This document shows, in pieces, positions 57,270 to 64,000 of a stretch of DNA of 64,000 nt; within the stretch, counting starts at the first letter, position 1, and each line of letters opens with the position of its first letter. Below the pieces are notes generated by a model. That model did not search any database and was not told the DNA's origin. It saw only the letters and a program-made list of their open reading frames with translations. The DNA comes from Oscillatoriales cyanobacterium USR001 (GTDB lineage Bacteria; Cyanobacteriota; Cyanobacteriia; Cyanobacteriales; Microcoleaceae): positions 1-64,000 of the forward strand of contig MBRE01000022.1 of assembly GCA_001698425.1 (NCBI GenBank). The letters run 5' to 3'. The position numbers were made by a program, and so were the translations under genes.

Positions 57270-57947
57270 TTATTCTGGTAATTCGCCAAAACATTCGCGA
57301 TAGCGAGCTAATAAATTTTGGGATTCGATCGCAATTTCTTCTGGTGTAGCTACCAGTTTACCATCTGGCATAAAAAAGCGCAATTGTGAGTTATGAACTC
57401 CTAAAAATAATTCAAGTTGCTGACTCCACAAACATCCTTGGGGATTAGCTTTTAAGGCTTGATATTTACCATCTACTAAGTGAAAACCTGCAAATTCTAA
57501 AGTTTGGGGATCGAACCAAAAATAGTCAAATGTGCGAAAAGTATCTTGATATATTTGCTTTTTTAAACCTTTGTCTGTCGCCGCAGTTGATGGTGAAAGT
57601 AATTCGACAATTACATTCGGATATTTACCATCTTCCTCCCAAATTGACCAACTGCGACGCGGTTTTTTCTCTGTATTTAGGACAACAAAAAAATCGGGTC
57701 CCCGGAAATCTTCGGTTCTAATTTTGTTTTGACTATAGTAAATAGTTAGATTTCCCGACACATAGAAATCCTGGCGATCGCGCCATAACCATTCTAAAAT
57801 ACGGATTAGTAAGTCAATTTGTTGGCGGTGCAGATCGCTTTCCAAGGGAGGTTCGTTACTGTAAAGGTTGCTAGGTGGAAATATAATATCATCTTTTTCT
57901 TGATTTGAGGGTTCCAGTGTGGTAGTTTTGACTTGGGTAATATTCAT
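57270..57947 (-). CDS. Uma2-family (DUF820) restriction-endonuclease-like protein, copy 2
   Basis: The 225-residue paralog shares GPDFFVVLNTEKKPRRSW and the rest of the core with copy 1, base for base over long stretches. The N-terminal 70 residues differ (DLHRQQIDLLIRILEWLWRD against YLHLQQILLLLKCIDWLWRD), and it has a small insertion near the C-terminus (EEIAIESQNLLARYRECF). The mosaic identity suggests recent duplication or gene conversion. Both copies are intact. Confidence 0.88.
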   Translation of the reverse strand: MNITQVKTTTLEPSNQEKDDIIFPPSNLYSNEPPLESDLHRQQIDLLIRILEWLWRDRQDFYVSGNLTIYYSQNKIRTEDFRGPDFFVVLNTEKKPRRSWSIWEEDGKYPNVIVELLSPSTAATDKGLKKQIYQDTFRTFDYFWFDPQTLEFAGFHLVDGKYQALKANPQGCLWSQQLELFLGVHNSQLRFFMPDGKLVATPEEIAIESQNLLARYRECFGELPE

Positions 57948-58069
57948 CGGTATCAGGAATAAAGATTATAGCTAGTGTAGCACTTGAAGCATAAAAATGG
58001 CTTAAAATTTTGCAATTTATGCTCAAATAATTGAGATATAGTCTCCTCTGAACTACCTTATTTTTTACA

Positions 58070-58999
58070 TTAACGCATATCCAAAAACTTTAGCTGTCGG
58101 TAAAGCATACCAATCTTTGGTAAATTAATACCTGCTTCTTGAGCTATCCGCAGTGGAGTTCCAAAAATTGCCTCAACTTCCAGCGATCGCTTTTCATCAT
58201 AATCCAACTTCATGCTAGTCCGGTAAGGCTTCATTTTATCAGTATAATCAAGCATATTGTGAATAAAACTATCGGGAATAATGCGATCGCAACTTTTTGC
58301 CCCAGCGACAACTTCCCGCATTAACTCCTCAACTAAAATCCGAGTATCAGGATTAGCCATCAGTCGATCGGTTCTAGCATCCAAAACCACAGAAAGCCCA
58401 TTATAAGGAATATTCCAAACAAGTTTTTTCCATCTTGCCAAAAGCAAATCTTCAGTCATTATTATAGGAATACCCGCTAATTCAAAATCGGCTGCAATCT
58501 TATTTAAACTATCAGTAATTTGACCTGTTTGATACTGAGCAAAATACTCACCAATAGTGATAGTACCATAGTCTAAATGGTGAATGTTACCCGGTCCAAC
58601 CTTGTTAGAACAAACAAAACACAAGCCTCCCATTACTTGTCGATCGCCCACAATTTCTGCCACTTTTGTTTCTATTCCCAAGCCATTTTGCAGTATTAAA
58701 AAAATACTATTATTTTGGGCGAAATGTGGTAATAGTTCTGACAATAAATGATTTTTAGTAGTTTTTAAAGCTAAAACTACTACATCACATTTTGGCATTT
58801 GATTAACATCGTTATAGGCATTAACTTGTGGCAAAGTAAAGTCACCTTCTGGCGATTCAATAACCAAGCCATGCTGTTTAACGTAATCGTAATCACTGCG
58901 TAGCAGGAAATGAACATCTAAACCTGCTTGCTGTAATCTAGCACCATAGAAGCCACCTAAAGCGCCGGTTCCAATAATAGCATAACTGCGATTTGTCAT
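58070..58999 (-). CDS. 2-dehydropantoate 2-reductase-like protein
   Basis: With ATG 58999 the protein has 309 residues and starts MTNRSYAIIGTGALGGFYGA, whose GTGALGG (10-16) is the NADPH-binding loop. A catalytic lysine in LLARWKKLVWNIPYNGLSVV and an acidic residue in the C-terminal helical domain fit PanE/ApbA. It would reduce ketopantoate to pantoate for coenzyme A synthesis, though paralogs of other specificity exist. The open frame extends 66 codons upstream through a purine-tract repeat, giving LPSSLFL repeats; that extension is unlikely to be translated. Confidence 0.85.
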   Translation of the reverse strand: MTNRSYAIIGTGALGGFYGARLQQAGLDVHFLLRSDYDYVKQHGLVIESPEGDFTLPQVNAYNDVNQMPKCDVVVLALKTTKNHLLSELLPHFAQNNSIFLILQNGLGIETKVAEIVGDRQVMGGLCFVCSNKVGPGNIHHLDYGTITIGEYFAQYQTGQITDSLNKIAADFELAGIPIIMTEDLLLARWKKLVWNIPYNGLSVVLDARTDRLMANPDTRILVEELMREVVAGAKSCDRIIPDSFIHNMLDYTDKMKPYRTSMKLDYDEKRSLEVEAIFGTPLRIAQEAGINLPKIGMLYRQLKFLDMR

Positions 59000-59002
59000 A
59001 AT

Positions 59003-59132
59003 GAAGGAAGAAGGAAGAAAGAAGAGGGAAGAAGGAAGAGGGAAGAAGGAAGAGGGAAGAAGGAAGAGGGAAGAAGGAAGAAGGAAGAGGGAAGAAGGAA
59101 GAAGGAAGAGGGAAGAAGGAAGAGGGAAGAAA
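59003..59132. repeat. GGAAGAA/GGAAGAG heptamer tract upstream of the PanE-like gene
   Basis: About 18 units of a 7-base purine repeat (GAAGAAGGAAGAGG pairs) begin four bases upstream of the PanE-like start codon. On the coding strand this is a polypyrimidine tract where the ribosome-binding site should be. Unit number can change by slippage. Confidence 0.75.
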
Positions 59133-59203
59133 ATTAATTTTTGGGATTGAATAACTAAAGTTATTTTTGTAGTTAGAAACAATTTAAAATATCTCAATCT
59201 CAG

Positions 59204-59611
59204 CTAAAATTGAGATAGCCAGTTAATTATTTCCTCTGATAAATTTTTTCTAGTTCTGTTAACTGAATCAATGCAAACGTGCTTAGTCATTGATTTAGCA
59301 GAACATCTACCTGATATTTCATTAGCAAAAATTTGATAAGAAATTGCAAATTCATCATCAGCAAGCTGTTGAGGATTTAATTGAATAGTTAACTCGTCAC
59401 CACAAAACATCGGACGGTAAAAATCTACACTAGCATGAACGATAGGAATAGCAACAGTTGGATTGCGAAAAAATGCTTTAAGATTAATTCCCGATGTTGC
59501 TAGTGATGCTTCATAAGCTTCGTGGCAAATTGCTAAAACATTAGCAAAATAAACCACGCCAGCAGCATCAGTATCTTGAAAATGAACAGTTCGCGAATAA
59601 GTGAAAGGCAT
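59204..59611 (-). CDS. 1,4-dihydroxy-2-naphthoyl-CoA hydrolase (hot-dog thioesterase)
   Basis: The 135-residue hot-dog-fold protein begins [20 protein letters not shown] and continues [17 protein letters not shown], the 4-hydroxybenzoyl-CoA-thioesterase-type motif with a catalytic Asp in the QDTDAAG segment. From memory it matches the cyanobacterial DHNA-CoA hydrolase (slr0204 type), which releases DHNA in phylloquinone (vitamin K1) synthesis for photosystem I. Length is normal. Other short-chain acyl-CoA thioesterase roles cannot be excluded. Confidence 0.85.
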   Translation of the reverse strand: MPFTYSRTVHFQDTDAAGVVYFANVLAICHEAYEASLATSGINLKAFFRNPTVAIPIVHASVDFYRPMFCGDELTIQLNPQQLADDEFAISYQIFANEISGRCSAKSMTKHVCIDSVNRTRKNLSEEIINWLSQF

Positions 59612-59715
59612 TTATGATTAATTGCAATTAATTGATTAAATACCCTTCACTTTAGCATTTAGGGCATTGCTAGTAACTGACCAAACAATTCTATCTGTCA
59701 GGACTTACATCAAGA

Positions 59716-60165
59716 TTATCCTTTATTCTTGATCATCATCACATCAATGATTTTAACTGCTAGTTCTTCTGAAATCTCTAAAGCACGATAAAGATCGTTC
59801 AAAAGTTGTTCTTCTTCTTGCGAAACATCACCATCAGCTAAGACAATATCAGTAGTGACAGCAAAAGCTGTTTCTCTGAGATCGTCTGGTAGTATTGCTG
59901 TCGCAGCATTAAACAAAGTTTCAACACCTTGGCGCTGAAGAATACTGAGGAGGCGATCGATCATTTTCCTCATTACATCATTAGGATAACTGCGAAAAAG
60001 CTGCATCCTAGATAGTGTAGTGCTAATAGCTTGACCTTCGCTATCAGTAATATAACCATCAGCTGCAACGGCAATTAGTGCGATCGCAGCAAAGGCTTCC
60101 GCTGGCCCTAGCGTTACATCACTTTGTTGTTTGCGACCCGCCGCTATTTTATCAAACAAACCCAT
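59716..60165 (-). CDS. TerB-family protein
   Basis: The 149-residue protein has a helical TerB-like domain with two repeated acidic motifs, AVAADGYITDSEGQAI (about 33-48) and VLADGDVSQEEEQLL (about 110-124), the usual metal-binding Asp/Glu clusters of the family. TerB proteins are linked to tellurite resistance and membrane stress; in cyanobacteria the role is undefined. It lies 80 bases downstream of the DUF815 ATPase gene in the same direction and may be co-transcribed. Confidence 0.85.
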   Translation of the reverse strand: MGLFDKIAAGRKQQSDVTLGPAEAFAAIALIAVAADGYITDSEGQAISTTLSRMQLFRSYPNDVMRKMIDRLLSILQRQGVETLFNAATAILPDDLRETAFAVTTDIVLADGDVSQEEEQLLNDLYRALEISEELAVKIIDVMMIKNKG

Positions 60166-60244
60166 TATAATTTTCTCCTAATTGAGAGTTTGCATCACTA
60201 CAATCATGGCATTTTCTGTTGATTTTGCCAATGATTTTGCCAAT

Positions 60245-61561
60245 CTATTGCTCAGAAATAGCTAACTCGGCTTGCAGAAAATCAATAAACTGTCTAGCTG
60301 TCCGTCCAGAACGTCCATTTTGCCGAGTTGCCCATTCTTTCGCCCGATGTTCCAAATCTTCTAAACTTAGATTAATTTTAGCTTGAGTTGCCAAATGTTG
60401 AACAATTTTTAAATAGGTATTTTGGTCAACAGGTGCAAAAGTCAAAGTCAAGCCAAAGCGATCGCTAAAAGAAAGTTTCTCCTGAACAGTATCCCAGGCG
60501 TGAACCTCATCACCATCGCGGGGACGCGGTCGATCTTCAAAAAATTCTCTAATTAAGTGTCGCCGATTAGAAGTAGCATAAACTACCACATTTCGCGGTC
60601 TAGCTGTTACATTCCCCTCCAAAATCACCTTCAGAGATTTAAAAGCATCATCGTCTTCTTCAAAAGATAGATCGTCCACAAAAATAATAAATTTTTGAGG
60701 AATACCGTGCAATTGCTCTAAAATTAACGGTAAATCTTTGAGATCGGATTTAGCAACTTCAATTAAACGGAGATTGCGATGGCTAAACTCATTTAATAAT
60801 GCCTTCACTAAAGAAGATTTACCTGCACCTCTGCTACCATAAAGTAAAACGTGCAAAGCGGGATATCCTGCTAGTAAAAATTCTGTATTTTTCAGTAAAG
60901 TATCTCGTTGGGACTCGTAGCCAACCAATTCATTGAGTTTTACTGGATCGGGATATGCAATGCTCGATAAATTTCCATCTCGCCATTGAAAAGCTCGATA
61001 TTTGGCAAACAATCCGCAGCCAAATTGTCGATAGTGTATAGCCAAACTTTCTAAATCTTTTGACCAGTTTTCTGACTTTTTAAATTGATTGTATAGCGGT
61101 AATTCATTAGCAACTAAATCATTTTTTTCTGCTGGCCAAATCGTTGGTACAGTCGATAATTGACTTGCCATTCTCACCCATTTAGCCAATTGGTCTGAGC
61201 TACATTCGTAAAGAGTTTGTAATATTTGTAAATCATGGCGTGCTGCATCTACCAAAGCCGATGATAAATTAGCAAAATCTACTTTTTGAGCTTGGCAAGA
61301 AAAGGGGTTGTCATCGGTGATAATTTGTGCAATGAGACTTTCTTGCCAACTTTGATTTTTAGCAGCTTGAATTTTGAACCAATTGCCGTAGGCTTGCAGA
61401 CAATCAAAACTGTTGTCACCGCTGTGATGAAGAGCTTGGAGGAGGTCAATAAAAGCTTGACATATAGGGCTTTTAAGGACAGTTTGATAAAGCAACAGGG
61501 ATGCTGCTTGACGTTGCAGAAAGCGAATTTCTGCGATCGCTTGGGAATTTAAGGCCGGCAT
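60245..61561 (-). CDS. DUF815-family AAA ATPase
   Basis: With ATG 61561 the protein has 438 residues. The N-terminal half is helical and cyanobacterium-specific in character. The C-terminal half holds Walker A GSRGAGKSS (about 240-248), Walker B KFIIFVDDLSFE, sensor-like VVVYATSNRRHLIREFF and a DRFGLTLTF segment, the pattern of DUF815 (AAA, RuvB-like) proteins. Function unknown. An in-frame start 20 codons upstream was rejected as weakly conserved. The neighbouring TerB gene may be a partner. Confidence 0.88.
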   Translation of the reverse strand: MPALNSQAIAEIRFLQRQAASLLLYQTVLKSPICQAFIDLLQALHHSGDNSFDCLQAYGNWFKIQAAKNQSWQESLIAQIITDDNPFSCQAQKVDFANLSSALVDAARHDLQILQTLYECSSDQLAKWVRMASQLSTVPTIWPAEKNDLVANELPLYNQFKKSENWSKDLESLAIHYRQFGCGLFAKYRAFQWRDGNLSSIAYPDPVKLNELVGYESQRDTLLKNTEFLLAGYPALHVLLYGSRGAGKSSLVKALLNEFSHRNLRLIEVAKSDLKDLPLILEQLHGIPQKFIIFVDDLSFEEDDDAFKSLKVILEGNVTARPRNVVVYATSNRRHLIREFFEDRPRPRDGDEVHAWDTVQEKLSFSDRFGLTLTFAPVDQNTYLKIVQHLATQAKINLSLEDLEHRAKEWATRQNGRSGRTARQFIDFLQAELAISEQ

Positions 61562-61692
61562 TAGGTTAATTGTATGATTGTATGGTTGATTGAGAACGCA
61601 TATATTTGTAAATTTTCTCACAAATTATGCCACTAATTGCCAGACTGGAGGTATAAATTTAGATGCAGTTCTGCAATTAGGCAAATTAAACC

Positions 61693-62028
61693 ATGAATTT
61701 AGGTATAGCAACAGCATTCGCTTACGGAATTTTAACTTTTGTTGGTGGTCTGATTGGATACGCCAAGGCTCAAAGTAAAGCTTCATTAATTTCTGGGAGT
61801 GTCAGCGGTCTTTTGCTGATTTTGAGCGGTATTCTGCAATTTCAGGGACAACAATCGGCGGGTTTAATATTAGGAGTTGTAGTGGCGACTGTGTTGGTAA
61901 TTGTGTTTATTTCACGGTTAATTAAAACTCGCAAAATGATGCCGGCGGCGTTGATGATTGGCGGAGGAATTGTGGCTTTTGCATTGTTAGTTTATCAATT
62001 GATGGCGATCGCAGAGCCAATAGTTTAA
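61693..62028 (+). CDS. TMEM14-family small membrane protein
   Basis: The 111-residue protein has four hydrophobic helices and glycine-rich motifs (TFVGGLIGYAKAQSKASLISG near 17-37, KTRKMMPAALMIGGGIVA near 78-95), the signature of the TMEM14/FAX1 (UPF0136) family. Plant relatives export fatty acids from plastids, so a lipid-transport role is possible. It is monocistronic and divergent from the DUF815 gene. Confidence 0.88.
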   Translation: MNLGIATAFAYGILTFVGGLIGYAKAQSKASLISGSVSGLLLILSGILQFQGQQSAGLILGVVVATVLVIVFISRLIKTRKMMPAALMIGGGIVAFALLVYQLMAIAEPIV

Positions 62029-62036
62029 TAATTAAT

Positions 62037-62177
62037 TATAGCGTTTCTCAATTATATGAGGTACAAAAACGACCCCCCCAGCCCCCCCCTTGCAAAGGGG
62101 AGGAGTCGGAAAAGCGCCCTTTATAAGGGGGTTGGGGGTAGAAGCTCTTGTACCTCACCAGACAGAGAAACGCTATA
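62037..62177. repeat. MITE-like element with 13-bp terminal inverted repeats
   Basis: TATAGCGTTTCTC (62037-62049) is the complement of GAGAAACGCTATA (62165-62177). Inner arms GAGGTACAA (about 62058) and TTGTACCTC (62148-62156) also pair. The centre holds C-tracts and G-tracts (AGCCCCCCCC, AAGGGGGTTGGGGG) like the insertion at 5155-5285. It lies between the TMEM14 gene and hemN; the flanking DNA holds nothing else recognisable. Confidence 0.65.
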
Positions 62178-62274
62178 TAACGATCGATTGATGTTTTTTC
62201 CCATCAATCAATCGTTACTCTTTCTACTTCTCTATCACTGCCCCTACAGATATATTTGCAAAATCATATTTCCC

Positions 62275-63672
62275 TCAAATTGATCTGGAGAAATTGGCAG
62301 TTATTTTCTTTTGCAAATAAGCATCAAATACCGCCGCCACATTGCGAATTAATAATCGCCCAGCAGGTGTCACCTGAATGTGATTGTGAGAGACATGAAG
62401 CAGTCCATCAGCTTGCAATTTTTCCAATTCCGAACGCTCCCCTAAGAAATATTCATCAAACCCTCGATCGAAGTGTAGATGATATTTCTCTTCTAAATCA
62501 TCTTTTGACAGTTCAAATTGACACATTAACTCCATAATCACAGTGCGACGCACGATATCATCTTGATTGAGACTAACTCCCCGTTCAATTGGTAGAGTTC
62601 CTTCATCCATTGCTAAATAAAAATCTTTGAGTTTTTTGTGATTTTGGACATAGACATCATTTAGCATACTAATTGATGTGATGCCAAACCCAATTAGATC
62701 GGATTCTGGCTGAGTAGTATAGCCTTGAAAATTACGATGTAGTAGCCCTTCTCTTTGAGCTATTGAGAGTTCATCATTTGGTTTAGCAAAATGATCCATG
62801 CCGATAAATTGATACCCGTTTTGAGTTAATTCTTCAATGGTCATTTGGAGGATATCAAGTTTTTCTGGTCCTTGAGGTAGTGCGTCTTCGGGAAGGCGAC
62901 GTTGCACAGGTTTTAACCAGGGTACGTAGGCAAAATTAAAGACGGCAATTCGATCTGGATTGAGTTGAATAGTTTTCTCAACTGTATCGCGAAATGTGCC
63001 TAAAGTTTGATGGGGTAATCCATAAATTAGATCGACATTAACGCTCTCAAAGCCGGCTTCGCGAATCCAATCCATGACATTAAATAGGAGTGTTTCTGGT
63101 TGTATTCGATTTACGGCTTTCTGTACTTGCGGATTAAAGTCTTGAATGCCAAAACTAATCCGGTTAAATCCTAATTCGCGCAAAAATAGAATGTAGTTGC
63201 GATTAAGAGTACGCGGGTTTACTTCAATGGAAATTTCGGCTTTTGGATCGAATTGAAAATGTTGATTAATGGCTGTCCACAGGGTTTCAATTTGATTGAG
63301 AGATAGATAATTAGGTGTACCACCGCCCCAGTGCATTTGGTTAACTGTGCGATCGCGACTAATTAATTCTGCCATCATACTAATATGCCGCAGTAAATAA
63401 TTTAGGTATGGTTCGGCAATTTCTTTGCGTTGGGTAATGACAGTGTTACAACCACAGAAATAGCAAGCCGTTTCACAAAATGGAATATGACAGTATAGCG
63501 ATAGGGGCGTTTTTTTGTAGTTACTAACAGCGATCGCGGCTCTAAAATCAACGGGATCGAATTCTGGTGTTAATTCAGTTGCAGGTGGATAACTGGTGTA
63601 GCGAGGTACTGGTCGATCGTATTTGCGGAGTAATTCGGGATCGAATTGAACTGTAGGTAATGTATGAATCAT
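62275..63672 (-). CDS. hemN: Oxygen-independent coproporphyrinogen III oxidase
   Basis: With ATG 63672 the protein has 465 residues, the usual HemN length. An upstream extension of the frame overlaps the heme oxygenase gene and was rejected. The radical-SAM motif is CHIPFCETACYFCGC (Cys66, 70, 73 bind the cluster; Cys75 follows, as in HemN). YGLPHQTLGTFRDTVEK and GMDHFAKPNDEL further support it. It makes protoporphyrinogen IX when oxygen is low. The heme oxygenase gene ends 64 bases upstream in the same direction. Confidence 0.93.
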   Translation of the reverse strand: MIHTLPTVQFDPELLRKYDRPVPRYTSYPPATELTPEFDPVDFRAAIAVSNYKKTPLSLYCHIPFCETACYFCGCNTVITQRKEIAEPYLNYLLRHISMMAELISRDRTVNQMHWGGGTPNYLSLNQIETLWTAINQHFQFDPKAEISIEVNPRTLNRNYILFLRELGFNRISFGIQDFNPQVQKAVNRIQPETLLFNVMDWIREAGFESVNVDLIYGLPHQTLGTFRDTVEKTIQLNPDRIAVFNFAYVPWLKPVQRRLPEDALPQGPEKLDILQMTIEELTQNGYQFIGMDHFAKPNDELSIAQREGLLHRNFQGYTTQPESDLIGFGITSISMLNDVYVQNHKKLKDFYLAMDEGTLPIERGVSLNQDDIVRRTVIMELMCQFELSKDDLEEKYHLHFDRGFDEYFLGERSELEKLQADGLLHVSHNHIQVTPAGRLLIRNVAAVFDAYLQKKITANFSRSI

Positions 63673-63736
63673 GGATGCAGTTTTCCTTTTTATTGATGGA
63701 TTGATTTGGTAGTAAGTAGAAGAGGCGGGGTGGGTT

Positions 63737-64000
63737 TTATATTGCTCTTGCTGGATGATGATGATGATGATCTTCGGTTGCACCAGGAATATCTTGGCGT
63801 GTAAGTAAATCAAATACACGATCGCCGATCGCAGCTTTTACATCATCTTCTAATTCATGGACGACATCCCGATTTAGTTGAAAGGCATAATTGGCTTCTT
63901 CTACGATGCGTTGAATTGTGGCTTCATCAATTGGTAAAGAATCAAGTGCTTGACGGTATTTTTCTTTAAATTCCCGTTTCGCTTCTAAGGTGGGAATTTG
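63737..64000 (-). CDS. Heme oxygenase, C-terminal part (cut by window edge)
   Basis: The last 87 residues are present: KYRQALDSLPIDEATIQR, VEEANYAFQLNRDVVHELEDD and a tail with EDHHHHHPARAI. This is the C-terminus of a biliverdin-forming heme oxygenase (HO1/HO2 family). A pair ho-hemN recalls the micro-oxic chlA(II)-ho2-hemN operon of Synechocystis, so HO2 (low-oxygen form) is the likeliest identity. The five-histidine stretch near the end is unusual for the family from memory. Confidence 0.85.
   Translation of the reverse strand, partial: QIPTLEAKREFKEKYRQALDSLPIDEATIQRIVEEANYAFQLNRDVVHELEDDVKAAIGDRVFDLLTRQDIPGATEDHHHHHPARAI

Noticed and set aside
58999-59197. N-terminal extension of the PanE-like protein with LPSSLFL repeats
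   Set aside because: It is a translation of the heptamer tract; the NADPH-binding motif sits correctly after the ATG at 58999.
62056-62283. A 75-codon plus-strand frame
   Set aside because: It lies within the MITE-like inverted repeat and its C-tract/G-tract core, a common source of spurious frames.

Overview
The window comes from a cyanobacterium, most likely a filamentous, non-heterocystous one (Oscillatoriales-like). HIP1 octamers (GCGATCGC) are scattered throughout. Many families are typical of cyanobacteria: an iron-uptake porin with an SLH domain, DUF2996, DUF3326, a HetZ-related protein, Uma2 nucleases, DHNA-CoA hydrolase, and a heme oxygenase/HemN pair. No rRNA, convincing tRNA or CRISPR array was seen. 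Everything is by eye; family names come from remembered motifs, not searches.

Layout. 1-3.9 kb: the end of a conserved cyanobacterial gene, then a SagB/YcaO pair for azol(in)e peptide (TOMM) maturation whose YcaO protein lacks the usual N-terminal leader-binding region. 4.2-9.7 kb: an 1823-residue protein joining Ser/Thr kinase, AAA ATPase, helical-repeat, GAF and SpoIIE-phosphatase domains. 9.7-10.4 kb: transposon debris. 10.5-23.6 kb: an organosulfonate locus with ABC transporter (ssuA, ssuC, ssuB), FMN monooxygenase (ssuD) and FMN reductase (ssuE). Interleaved are an AprA-like flavoprotein, an AprB-like double [4Fe-4S] ferredoxin, a HEAT-repeat protein and an Mrp/ApbC-type ATPase. Four copies, two perfect and two partial, of the palindrome TACGGTAA-N10-TTACCGTA precede four transcription units here. 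A GC-richer cbiMNQO cobalt-transport cassette with a cobalamin riboswitch (18.5-21.4 kb) sits inside this locus, flanked by a decayed 2OG-Fe(II) oxygenase and a decayed second ssuA-like gene.

23.6-30.5 kb: a truncated IS5-type element, two CadD-family exporters, an APC permease, a divergent LysR regulator and an iron-uptake porin. 30.6-41.4 kb: mostly housekeeping genes (murD, glyS, hetZ-related, an MshEN-like protein, a zinc ribbon, rlmN, lgt, cobM, a dienelactone hydrolase). 41.4-50.1 kb: a locus that looks tandemly multiplied and then decayed. One full copy holds a TIGR03032 gene, an Rpn-type nuclease gene and a 1530-residue DUF4347/FG-GAP/Ig-like/RTX surface protein; partial copies lie on both sides. 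50.2-64 kb: a GTPase, a [2Fe-2S] ferredoxin, small conserved cyanobacterial proteins, a lipoprotein, twin Uma2 nucleases, ketopantoate reductase-like, DHNA-CoA hydrolase, TerB, DUF815 ATPase, TMEM14 and hemN, ending in the 3' part of a heme oxygenase gene.

Short interspersed elements are abundant. One is a palindrome family built on GTAGTAAGCGC/GCGCTTACTAC (at least eight sites, one a 54-nt perfect palindrome). Others are a GGGCGGGTT/AACCCGCCC hairpin family, two IS605-type hairpin ends without tnpB, and GTTAACT heptamer runs.
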